Under the pieces are notes generated by a model. The model was not told the origin of the DNA. It did no database searches and saw only the letters and a program-made list of their open reading frames with translations. Below, one piece after another: positions 6,133 to 13,530 of a stretch of DNA of 18,090 bases. Each line of letters opens with the position of its first letter. The stretch's first letter is position 1. This DNA comes from JBCDLI01 sp038745535 (lineage in GTDB: Bacteria > Pseudomonadota > Alphaproteobacteria > Rhizobiales > Rhizobiaceae), in assembly GCA_038745535.1 (NCBI GenBank), contig JBCDLI010000052.1:1-18090 (forward strand), in the 5' to 3' direction. A program made the translations under genes and the position numbers.

Positions 6133-6785
6133 TAGTGCGCTCCTACGACTTGGATTTTGTATTCACGCTCTTCAACCTGTGCCGGTTTCCACGAACGAAA
6201 TGCCCAGATGATGAGGCCGATGATAAAGAATGCCGACGGTGGAAGCAGCAGCATTCCGTTTGCGACATACCAGCCGCCATTGTTCACTGTTTCTAGGACC
6301 GTGATGCCGAAAAGGCTGCCGGCACCGAACAACTCGCGGATGAAGCCGACGAGCATAAGGATCAAGCCGTAGCCCAGACCGTTACCGATACCGTCAATGA
6401 AAGACGCAACCGGCGGATTTTTCATTGCGAAGGCCTCGGCACGCCCCATCACAATGCAGTTTGTGATGATGAGGCCGACAAAGACCGAAAGCGTTTTGGA
6501 TATTTCGAATGCATAAGCTTTCAAGAACTGGTCCACGATGATCACCAGCGAAGCAATAATGATCATCTGGACGATGATGCGGATCGAACCTGGGATCTGA
6601 TTGCGGATGATCGAAATGAACATGGACGCAAAAGCGGTCACGAATGTCACCGCGAGCGCCATGACAAACGCAACTTGTAGAGAGGAGGTCACGGCAAGTG
6701 CTGAGCAAATACCGAGCACTTGGAGTGTAATTGGATTGTTGTCGACCAATGGGTCAACAAGCATATCCCGACGTGTTTGGCTCAT
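6132..6785 (-). CDS. nqrD: Na+-NQR subunit D
   Basis: NqrD is the membrane partner of NqrE; the 217-aa length is typical. The conserved start (VDPLVDNNPIT, residues 10-20) is followed by C27 (GICSALAVT) and C110 (IITNCIVMGRAEAFA), the two cysteines expected to ligate the NqrD/E iron centre. About six hydrophobic helices are visible. The start ATG overlaps the nqrC stop in an ATGA junction. NqrM (11377-11604) probably supports assembly of its metal centre. Confidence 0.97.
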   Translation of the reverse strand: MSQTRRDMLVDPLVDNNPITLQVLGICSALAVTSSLQVAFVMALAVTFVTAFASMFISIIRNQIPGSIRIIVQMIIIASLVIIVDQFLKAYAFEISKTLSVFVGLIITNCIVMGRAEAFAMKNPPVASFIDGIGNGLGYGLILMLVGFIRELFGAGSLFGITVLETVNNGGWYVANGMLLLPPSAFFIIGLIIWAFRSWKPAQVEEREYKIQVVGAH

Positions 6786-7609
6786 CCAACCTCTCCCGAT
6801 TTGAGGTTTTCAAGGAACGGTTCAAATCCAGATTCTCCCATCCAGAAACGAACCAGATTGTGCACGCCGACAGACGTCAGCGTGGCGCCCGCTAAAGCGT
6901 CGACATGGTAGTCAGCGCCCGCTGCGGGAGGTGTCTTTGCTACAGAAATCTGCAGTTCGCCGGTCTCGTCTTGCAATTGCTTACCAGACCACTGGGCTTT
7001 CCAACGCGGGTTATCGACTTCTGCCCCGAGGCCCGGTGTCTCCGCATGCTGGTAAAACTGCAAGCCGTAGATATCGTTGCCGTTTTCTTCCAACGCGATG
7101 AAGCCGTAGAGGGTGGACCAAAGGCCGTAGCCGTGGATCGGTAGGATAACCTTGTCCAACTCGCCCGCTTCGTCGCGTAGAAGGTAGATCGTTGAATATT
7201 TGGTCTGCCGTCCGATGCCAGCAGGGTCTTCGGTGAGTTCCCGAGACAGCTCAGGCTCATCTGCAGCCGCAATGTCATTGAAAGTTGCCGGGTCAAACTG
7301 GTCTGTGAATGTACCAGTTGCCAGCTCGACAACCTGCGGTTCAAACGCGGCAAATGCTTCACCCACGTCAATGCCGGGCTCATATTTTCCCGCCACCTGC
7401 AAGATGTTGGCCTGCTTATCTTTGGCGCGGTTCACATCTTGCGTCGGCCGCAGTGATACCGCAGCAGCAGACACCACCATTGATGCGACGAGACAAAGCG
7501 TAACCGCTGTGAACACTGTTTTTGCGGTGGAATCCGTCGGCAGATCAAAGAACCGCCGGATCGGTCCTTTTTTCGTGTCTGGTGTGGTTTCCTGATTTTC
7601 CTCAGGCAT
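6782..7609 (-). CDS. nqrC: Na+-NQR subunit C (covalent FMN)
   Basis: The 275-aa protein has one N-terminal membrane helix (about 31-52) and a periplasmic FMN domain. The flavin is attached by a phosphoester bond to a threonine in the motif DALAGATLTS, predicted to be T243. ApbE, encoded at 10337-11356, carries out this transfer. Family members usually have Ser before Gly-Ala-Thr; here it is Ala, a mild variation. The N-terminus is slightly long and acidic (MPEENQETTPDTKKG). ATG 7609 is chosen for the strong upstream GGAGGG; it overlaps the nqrB end by 8 bp. Confidence 0.97.
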   Translation of the reverse strand: MPEENQETTPDTKKGPIRRFFDLPTDSTAKTVFTAVTLCLVASMVVSAAAVSLRPTQDVNRAKDKQANILQVAGKYEPGIDVGEAFAAFEPQVVELATGTFTDQFDPATFNDIAAADEPELSRELTEDPAGIGRQTKYSTIYLLRDEAGELDKVILPIHGYGLWSTLYGFIALEENGNDIYGLQFYQHAETPGLGAEVDNPRWKAQWSGKQLQDETGELQISVAKTPPAAGADYHVDALAGATLTSVGVHNLVRFWMGESGFEPFLENLKSGEVG

Positions 7610-8801
7610 GACGACGTTCCCTCCGTCGGATATTCGCCTGCACGACGAAGTGGTCGATCAGTGGCGCGAACACGTTACCAAAGAGGATGGCAAGCATCAT
7701 ACCTTCGGGAAACGCTGGGTTGATGACGCGGATGAGAATGACCATCACGCCAATTAAACCGCCGTAGATATATCGACCCGCATTTGTGTGCGATGCCGAC
7801 ACCGGTTCGGTGACCATAAACACCATCCCGAACGCGTAACCGCCGATGACCAAATGCCAATACCAAGGCATTGCGAACATTGGGTTTGTGTCGGACCCAA
7901 TAAAATTGAGTAGCGTCGAGAACCCGACCATCCCCACCATACAACCGACGATCAATCGCCAGTTTGCAATTTTCGTTGCGAGCAAAAAAGCAAGTCCGAT
8001 CAATACGGCCAGCGTTGAAGTTTCGCCGATGCTGCCCTGCACGAAGCCGAAGAACGCATCGCTCCACTGAGTGCCATTAGCAACGATGTTTTGGTAGCCT
8101 TCAGAAGCAGCGATTGAGAGGCTCGTTGCGCCAGAATACCCGTCAACGGGCGTCCAGATCGTATCGCCAGACATCTGTGCCGGATAAGCAAAGTAGAGAA
8201 ACGCGCGGCCAGTGAGGGCAGGGTTCAAGAAGTTTTTGCCTGTCCCGCCAAACACTTCCTTACCAATAACGACGCCAAAGATAATGCCAAGCGCAACCTG
8301 CCAGAGCGGCACGTTTGGCGGCAAAATCAAAGAGTACAACATGGAGGTAACGAGGAACCCCTCGTTTACTTCGTGCTTCCGGATGGTCGCGAAGACAACC
8401 TCGAAAATGCCGCCAGCGACCAGTGTCGTTATGTAAATTGGCAGGAAGTACAGCGCTCCGTGCGCTACATTTGCGAAAATGCTGTCTGGATTAAAACCGA
8501 TACCGAGCCCAGAGATGATTGCAGCACGCCAGCCAGTCGCCTCAAAGGTTTGAAGCGCAGTGTTGGTCTGTAAGCCGATGTTATAAAGACCAAACAGGAT
8601 GCATGGGACCGTCGCCAATACCACGTACGTCATAATGCGCTTCATATCGATGTATGAGCGCGCGTGAGGAGCCGCCGTCGTCACTGTTTTTGGCGTATAG
8701 AGGAAGCTTTCTACCATCTCGTAAATGGGGAAATATCTCTCGTACTTGCCGCCTTTTTCGAAGCTTGGCTCGATTTGGTCGAAGAAATTTCTCAGACCCA
8801 T
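7602..8801 (-). CDS. nqrB: Na+-NQR subunit B (covalent FMN, Na+ pathway)
   Basis: NqrB is the large membrane subunit. It carries riboflavin and a covalently bound FMN and takes part in Na+ transport and quinone reduction. The FMN threonine lies in VDGYSGATSLS (T226), and the conserved GTGKNFLNPALTGRAF stretch lies at 187-202. The frame stays open to a possible upstream start (8822). The true start is almost certainly ATG 8801: it gives the family N-terminus MGLRNFFDQIEPSFEKGGK, and AAGGAGG, which overlaps the nqrA 3' end, lies 9-10 nt upstream. The product is 399 aa with roughly ten membrane helices. It follows nqrA by 4 bp. Confidence 0.96.
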   Translation of the reverse strand: MGLRNFFDQIEPSFEKGGKYERYFPIYEMVESFLYTPKTVTTAAPHARSYIDMKRIMTYVVLATVPCILFGLYNIGLQTNTALQTFEATGWRAAIISGLGIGFNPDSIFANVAHGALYFLPIYITTLVAGGIFEVVFATIRKHEVNEGFLVTSMLYSLILPPNVPLWQVALGIIFGVVIGKEVFGGTGKNFLNPALTGRAFLYFAYPAQMSGDTIWTPVDGYSGATSLSIAASEGYQNIVANGTQWSDAFFGFVQGSIGETSTLAVLIGLAFLLATKIANWRLIVGCMVGMVGFSTLLNFIGSDTNPMFAMPWYWHLVIGGYAFGMVFMVTEPVSASHTNAGRYIYGGLIGVMVILIRVINPAFPEGMMLAILFGNVFAPLIDHFVVQANIRRRERRHA

Positions 8802-8805
8802 GGTC

Positions 8806-10149
8806 CTATCCCTCCTTCTCAATTTTGGTAAGGCAGTCGCGCAGTGCCATCATGTATTCGTACTTTGCCGGACAGGCGAAACCAACCAGACCAAGGTCTT
8901 CCTCATCGAGCTCGAGAGCTCCAAGCTTTTGAGCTGCGTCGGTGTCCATTACCAGGAGAGCGCGAAGTAACTGCGTTGGCAGGAAATCCTGCGGCATCAG
9001 CTTTTCGAATGTGCCTATCGGCACCATCGCGCGGCGACCTCCGTTTAAATTAGATGTAAGTGGATAGATCTTCCGGGATAAGGCCGATCCGAGAACAGGT
9101 TGAAGCGCATATTTGCTTGGCATGGGGCGTATCCAGCCCATGGGTATTTGCTTCTTGTCCTCTTCGATCAGCGTGATCTGCCGATCATAACGGCCAAGAT
9201 AGGCTGTCGGCCCGCTCGCTGCGCGCCCGGATAGAATAGACCCTGATACCATTCTTACAGGAACAGAATCGTCAAATTCACTGCGTGTCAGGTCTGCCAG
9301 TGATGCGCCTGCGACAGTTCGCACCAATCTAGGTTGATGGCAAAGGGGACCGCTGAGCGCGACAATTCGTTCCGAGCTTATTTTGCCCGTTTGAACCAGC
9401 CGTCCGATCGCGATGACGTCCTGATACCAGATCGTCCAAACGAACTCAGAGGCCGTTGGTGGCTCCAGAAAATGAATATGCGTTCCAGCTAATCCTGCGG
9501 GATGAGGACCCTCGAAACTTGCTGTCTCGACGCCTTCAATAGACGCGCCCGGGATGTCTTCGCCCGGCGCATGGCACACATAGGTTTTCCCCGCCGATAG
9601 CTTGGCAACAACTTCGAGACCGGCGGCGAACGCATCGGGATCATCAGCAATGATGACGCCCGCGTCAGCACATAGGGGCTCGGTGTCCATGGCGGTCACG
9701 TAGATCGCCTTCGGCTGTGTGCCGGGTTCCGGAACCTTTGAGTATGGCCGCGTTCTGAAGGAGGTCCAAAGCCCTGCTTTGCATAGCTTTTCGGTAATGC
9801 CTTCAGCGGTCTCCGCATCGCCAGCTTCGGTGAAGTCGATAGGCTCGGCGAGCTTTTCGGAAATCTGAATGACGACACTTTGAAGGACGCGCCGCGCACC
9901 TCGGTTGATTGCTTTTACGCGACCCGTGACCGGTGAAACCACTACGGCGTCTGGTGTATCTTTATGGGCAAAGAGCGGAGTTCCCGCGCTCACCACGTCA
10001 TCTTCGGCAACGAAGACTCGAGGTTTTAGCCCGATGTAATCGTCTCCAACAGCGGCGACTGTAGACACCGCACGGCCCTGACCAATCTCCTGCACAGGCG
10101 CGCCTGAGGCAGGGATGTTGAGCCCTTTCTTCAGCTTAAAATGTTGCAC
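8806..10149 (-). CDS. nqrA: Na+-NQR subunit A
   Basis: NqrA is the cytoplasmic peripheral subunit that contacts NqrB and is implicated in quinone binding. The 447-aa product matches the family length and begins MQHFKLKKGLNIPASGAP with GTG as the start codon at 10149. An in-frame TAA lies about 21 bp upstream with no ATG between, so GTG is forced. The recognisable stretch PVTGRVKAINRGARRVLQSV lies in the first quarter, and the conserved GGRRAMVPIG lies near residue 366. It is the first gene of the operon, and apbE diverges from it across 187 bp. Confidence 0.97.
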   Translation of the reverse strand: MQHFKLKKGLNIPASGAPVQEIGQGRAVSTVAAVGDDYIGLKPRVFVAEDDVVSAGTPLFAHKDTPDAVVVSPVTGRVKAINRGARRVLQSVVIQISEKLAEPIDFTEAGDAETAEGITEKLCKAGLWTSFRTRPYSKVPEPGTQPKAIYVTAMDTEPLCADAGVIIADDPDAFAAGLEVVAKLSAGKTYVCHAPGEDIPGASIEGVETASFEGPHPAGLAGTHIHFLEPPTASEFVWTIWYQDVIAIGRLVQTGKISSERIVALSGPLCHQPRLVRTVAGASLADLTRSEFDDSVPVRMVSGSILSGRAASGPTAYLGRYDRQITLIEEDKKQIPMGWIRPMPSKYALQPVLGSALSRKIYPLTSNLNGGRRAMVPIGTFEKLMPQDFLPTQLLRALLVMDTDAAQKLGALELDEEDLGLVGFACPAKYEYMMALRDCLTKIEKEG

Positions 10150-10336
10150 GTTATCCGCGTTCTTTTGTTACGATCTAGCCATGCTAAGAAGCATCCCGAC
10201 GGCTGCAACAAGGCCTCCTAAAGGATCAAGTTGCTCCGTTTTATTGCGCCCTTCGTCGCCTTTTCGCAATAGTCGTTCCGTATTAGAACCATTATAAATT
10301 TAGCACTGGCGGAACAGAAACAGGATTAACAAAAAG
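10150..10336. promoter_or_regulatory. Divergent nqrA / apbE promoter region
   Basis: The 187-bp gap must carry promoters for both the minus-strand nqr operon and the plus-strand apbE-nqrM pair. Visible elements include the dyad ATGCT-AAGA-AGCAT (10181-10194), close to nqrA. A long-spaced inverted repeat (ATTGCG ... CGCAAT) lies around 10239-10266. An AT-rich ATTATAAATTTA (about 10290-10301) could be a -10 region for apbE. No FNR-type TTGAT-N4-ATCAA site was found. The assignments are tentative. Confidence 0.4.
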
Positions 10337-11356
10337 ATGCTCACACGCCGCACAACATTGCTCCTTCCACTTCCCCTGGCGTTAGCTGCTTGCGGTCAGG
10401 GATCGAACGTTTTGCAGGTCTCGGGAAGCACAATGGGCACGACTTATTCGGTCGTCGCAGTAGACCATTCAAACGGCATTAAAGAGCGTGATTTGCGCTC
10501 GCGGATTGATACTGCACTCGCTGAGGTCAACCAGCAAATGTCGAACTGGGATGTGCAATCGGACGTCTCACGCTTTAACGCGTCGCGGGATTTGGCAGAT
10601 ATCGAAGTCGCTTCGCCGCTGGTTAGCGTCGTTGAAGCGTCCAAGCGTGTCTCCGAAGCAAGCAATGGCAACTTCGACATTACGGTCGGTCCGTTGGTCG
10701 ATCTTTGGGGTTTTGGTGCCGCAGCGCCGTCTCAGCTTCGCCCGACAGACGAATCGATTGCTGACGTTCTCGCCACAGTTGGCGAGCAGCAGATCGATGT
10801 GACCGGTGCCGGTACACTACGAAAGCGCAACCCAAACACCGAAATTTACCTGTCTGCGATTGGTAAAGGATACGGCGTTGACCGGGTCGCGAGCGAACTG
10901 GCAGCACTCGGGGTCACCGATTACATGGTAGAGATCGGTGGTGACCTGGTGACCGCCGGTCGCAACCCGAGCGGCGAACCATGGCAGATCGCGATTGAGT
11001 CGCCGGTTGCGTTTGATCGACAGGTCGAACAGGTCGTGGGCGTGTCGGATCTTGGACTCGCGACGTCTGGCGATTACCGGAATTTCTTTGAGCGTGATGG
11101 CATTCGCTATTCGCACATCATCGATCCGCACACCGGCTATCCCGTCACGCACCAAACAGCTTCTGCCACGGTGCTTACCGAGGATGCGATGATGGCTGAC
11201 GCATGGGCGACGGCAATGCTGACGCTTGGTAGTGAGGCGGGTCGTGAAATTGCGGACCAACAGGGTCTGGCAGTTCTGTTCATTGATCGGATCGATGGCA
11301 GTGATGACGAGTTCCGGCTCGTGTCGAACAAGCGCTTCGGCGAATTGAAAGCTTAA
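10337..11356 (+). CDS. apbE: FAD:protein FMN transferase ApbE (lipoprotein)
   Basis: ApbE transfers FMN from FAD to a threonine of target proteins, here NqrB and NqrC, in the periplasm. The 339-aa protein has a lipoprotein signal ending in LALAAC with the lipidated Cys at 19. The family motifs follow in order: SGSTMGTTYSV (29-39), EIGGDLVTAGRNPSGEPW, YSHIIDPHTGYPV (about 258-270) and the metal-binding DAMMADAWATAM. The start is ATG 10337, with AGGA 11 nt upstream. It sits with nqrM in a two-gene plus-strand unit divergent from nqrA. In many gammaproteobacteria both genes instead trail nqrF in one operon. Confidence 0.96.
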   Translation: MLTRRTTLLLPLPLALAACGQGSNVLQVSGSTMGTTYSVVAVDHSNGIKERDLRSRIDTALAEVNQQMSNWDVQSDVSRFNASRDLADIEVASPLVSVVEASKRVSEASNGNFDITVGPLVDLWGFGAAAPSQLRPTDESIADVLATVGEQQIDVTGAGTLRKRNPNTEIYLSAIGKGYGVDRVASELAALGVTDYMVEIGGDLVTAGRNPSGEPWQIAIESPVAFDRQVEQVVGVSDLGLATSGDYRNFFERDGIRYSHIIDPHTGYPVTHQTASATVLTEDAMMADAWATAMLTLGSEAGREIADQQGLAVLFIDRIDGSDDEFRLVSNKRFGELKA

Positions 11357-11376
11357 ATAAACGGAGAGTTGAACCG

Positions 11377-11604
11377 ATGGAGACTTTTCTCCTCGCATTT
11401 GGGTTGCTGATTGTTGTGCTGGTAGGGATGGCGCTGGGCGTCATCTTTCAGGGTAAAACGATCAAAGGAAGCTGTGGCGGCCTGAATGCAGTTTCAGGCG
11501 CCGACAAATGCCTCGTTTGCAACAAGGATGTTGATCCAGACAGTCCGCTGCGTGATCGGTTACAGTGCCCGAAGGCTCGCCAACAACTGGCCGAAGCCAA
11601 ATAG
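11377..11604 (+). CDS. nqrM: NqrM, Na+-NQR iron-centre maturation factor
   Basis: This small 75-aa protein (DUF539 family) has one N-terminal membrane helix (about 4-24). A Cys-rich tail follows: KGSCGGL (C33), KCLVCNK (C45, C48) and C64. NqrM is required for a functional Na+-NQR, probably by delivering iron to the cysteines of NqrD and NqrE. It begins 20 bp after apbE with GGAG 10 nt before ATG 11377, so both genes probably share a transcript. A strong terminator lies just after it. All four cysteines are present. Confidence 0.95.
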   Translation: METFLLAFGLLIVVLVGMALGVIFQGKTIKGSCGGLNAVSGADKCLVCNKDVDPDSPLRDRLQCPKARQQLAEAK

Positions 11605-11635
11605 TTCGACACAAATATAATCCGCAAAATTGAAG

Positions 11636-11664
11636 CCGATGATATCTCTATCATCGGTTTTTTT
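11636..11664 (+). terminator. Intrinsic terminator of apbE-nqrM
   Basis: Perfect 9-bp stem CCGATGATA (11636-11644) / TATCATCGG (11649-11657), loop TCTC, followed by seven T (11658-11664). It ends the plus-strand unit 31 bp after nqrM and separates it from the convergent cyo-SURF1 operon, whose last stop is at 11694. Without a strong A run on its left side it is mainly a plus-strand terminator. Confidence 0.9.
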
Positions 11665-11693
11665 GTGCGTGTGTGAGGTCTGGGATCGGCGAG

Positions 11694-12437
11694 CTAAAGC
11701 GTTTTCGCAAATGCGGATTGGCGCCGGGCTGCCGTAATCTCGCGTATGACGTAGATCATAGCAACCAGAAACATTGCTGCCATGAAGTACCAGGTTATGG
11801 CGTAACTCAGATGGTTGTTCTTGAAGGTGACTTTGGTCAATCCGCCGCGTGGCCAGTTTTCGGCAGCACCGTAGTGTTCTGCATCGATGAAGAAGGAAGT
11901 CGCTGATCGGATCCGGCTGGCTTCGGCCAGAGCCTCGATGTCCCGCGAGACCCAGCGATCATTTGCAGGGTCGTTTGTTTCGAGAAGCGTGCCATTTGGC
12001 TCGCTCAAGCGGAGCAGCCCTGCAATAAAGACTTCTTCTTCCGGCTTTTGAATTTGCGTTTCAGACACACCAGGCGGGATATACCCTCGGTTAATCCAGA
12101 TCGTCTCGCCGGTGTTTGCCTTTAGGGGAACAAGGAGCCAGTTCCCAAGGCCAAGTTCGGTGACCGCTTTTACCCGCCGCGCCGCTTGGTGCTGAAAAGT
12201 CCCGGCGACTTTTACGCGCAAATACTGATGATCGTCAGCAGTGATTTCACCGGATGGAATTGAGACCGGTGTTCCGTAGGCGCGGGAGTTCACCGCGGTA
12301 ATCAATTCGTTCTTCCACTGGAGGCGCTGAACCTGCCAATTTCCCAACCACAGCATCAAAAAGAAAAGCCCAGCGGCTAGGATCAAGAGTGTTATGTCCA
12401 CCCATAATCCGCGCCGCTGCACTGTGTCCTTCGTCAT
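11694..12437 (-). CDS. SURF1-family oxidase assembly protein
   Basis: SURF1 proteins help insert haem a into subunit I of haem-copper oxidases. The 247-aa product shows the family layout. An N-terminal membrane helix (about 13-30) runs into LGNWQVQRLQWK (31-42). A periplasmic domain contains WLLVPL and the INRGYIPP stretch, and a second helix lies near the end (YAITWYFMAAMFLVAMIYVI). It overlaps the cyoD stop in an ATGA junction, so it belongs to the cyo operon. In Paracoccus a SURF1 gene at the end of the qox operon serves the ba3 quinol oxidase; a similar partner role is inferred here. Confidence 0.93.
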   Translation of the reverse strand: MTKDTVQRRGLWVDITLLILAAGLFFLMLWLGNWQVQRLQWKNELITAVNSRAYGTPVSIPSGEITADDHQYLRVKVAGTFQHQAARRVKAVTELGLGNWLLVPLKANTGETIWINRGYIPPGVSETQIQKPEEEVFIAGLLRLSEPNGTLLETNDPANDRWVSRDIEALAEASRIRSATSFFIDAEHYGAAENWPRGGLTKVTFKNNHLSYAITWYFMAAMFLVAMIYVIREITAARRQSAFAKTL

Positions 12438-12832
12438 GGCAGGTTGCGGACCCGCTCAATCTGCTCGTGGGCCGGCATCATGTTTTCATGCAGGTGGAAG
12501 AGTACCCAGATCGAGCCGACCATAATGATCACGACCAGAATAGTCGTGAAAGCAATGGACATGGCTTGCCAACCCTCTTCTGCCCCAAGGGTCACGTGCA
12601 AGAAGTAGTAGACGTGAACGAGGATTTGGATCGCACCGAGCCCGAAAATAACTGATATCAGAATCGGCACGCTGTCGGTGACTTCACCCAAGACCATCCA
12701 AAACGGTATGACGGTGAGAACCACCGACAGTCCAAAACCGATGAGGTAGGATTTGTAGGAAGCATGCGCGTGGTCGTCATGACCGTCATGGCTCCCGTGA
12801 CCATGGCCAGCTGTGTGTGCATCTGCGCTCAT
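12434..12832 (-). CDS. cyoD: Cytochrome o-type ubiquinol oxidase subunit IV
   Basis: The 132-aa protein has three membrane helices, as in E. coli CyoD (about 109 aa). The core motifs SYLIGFGLSVVLTVIPFWMV and QILVHVYYFLHV are clear. CyoD supports assembly of the CuB-haem centre of subunit I. The N-terminus is His-rich (GHGHGSHDGHDDHAHA), which is common in this family. The gene overlaps cyoC by 4 bp upstream and SURF1 by 4 bp downstream, both ATGA junctions. Confidence 0.95.
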   Translation of the reverse strand: MSADAHTAGHGHGSHDGHDDHAHASYKSYLIGFGLSVVLTVIPFWMVLGEVTDSVPILISVIFGLGAIQILVHVYYFLHVTLGAEEGWQAMSIAFTTILVVIIMVGSIWVLFHLHENMMPAHEQIERVRNLP

Positions 12833-13530
12833 AGGATTACTCCGGTGAGATAGACAAAGGAGAAGACGCCGATCCAGATCAGATCAAGGAAGTGCCAGAA
12901 CATCGAGAGGCACATAATCCGACGTTTGTTTTCGTGGGTGAGGCCGTGTTTTTGAACCTGAACAAGCAACACTGCGAGCCAGATGGCGCCGCAGGTGACG
13001 TGCAGTCCGTGGGTGCCGACTAGCGTGAAGAACGATGATAGAAAAGCGCTCGACTGCGGTGTCGCGCCGACATGGATCAGGTGCGCGAATTCGTAGACCT
13101 CAAGGCCGAGAAATGCGAGGCCGAAGACGCCGGTAACGATGAGCCACATCATCATCGGCTTTTGTTTGTTTTCCTGCATGTTGATGACGGCGAAACCGTA
13201 GGTGATCGACGAGAACAACAGCATGAACGTCGCGACAAGGATGAGCTTGATGTCAAACAGGTCGGCGGGCGAGGGGCCTGCTGCGTAGTTTTGACCAATG
13301 ACGGCATGAACCGCGAACAAAACGCCGAATATCAAGCAATCGCTCATGAGATAGATCCAGAAACCAAGCATGGTTCCCGTTTCGTGATGTGCGTGCTCGT
13401 CGGCATGCGCTTCATCAGAGGCGTGAGCGTCTTCGCGAACGAGGAACTGGTAGTTTTGTGGTTTCAGCGTTGTCTTGCGTCGACGCGGCTGGCGCGGAAA
13501 CGGAACGCTGGTTGGTGTTGCGGAGCTCAT
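12829..13530 (-). CDS. cyoC: Cytochrome o-type ubiquinol oxidase subunit III
   Basis: The 233-aa product carries the five-helix CyoC core, with GFWIYLMSDCLIF, LLFSSITYGFAV, LGLEVYEFAHLI, VGTHGLHV and RIMCLSMFWHFLDLIW all matching the family closely. Compared with E. coli (204 aa) the N-terminus is longer and basic (PFPRQPRRRKTTLK) before the usual His/Asp-rich stretch. Subunit III stabilises proton uptake to subunit I. Its ATG overlaps the cyoB stop (ATGA), indicating coupled translation. Confidence 0.96.
   Translation of the reverse strand: MSSATPTSVPFPRQPRRRKTTLKPQNYQFLVREDAHASDEAHADEHAHHETGTMLGFWIYLMSDCLIFGVLFAVHAVIGQNYAAGPSPADLFDIKLILVATFMLLFSSITYGFAVINMQENKQKPMMMWLIVTGVFGLAFLGLEVYEFAHLIHVGATPQSSAFLSSFFTLVGTHGLHVTCGAIWLAVLLVQVQKHGLTHENKRRIMCLSMFWHFLDLIWIGVFSFVYLTGVIL

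Noticed and set aside
8801..8822. Upstream start for nqrB overlapping nqrA
   Set aside because: The extra MRRRDRT would come from the nqrA ribosome-site region; family N-termini start MGL, and AAGGAGG is placed correctly for ATG 8801.
12760..13450. His-rich N-termini of CyoC and CyoD as a novel metal-binding feature
   Set aside because: E. coli CyoC and CyoD also begin with His-rich stretches, so this is a family trait.
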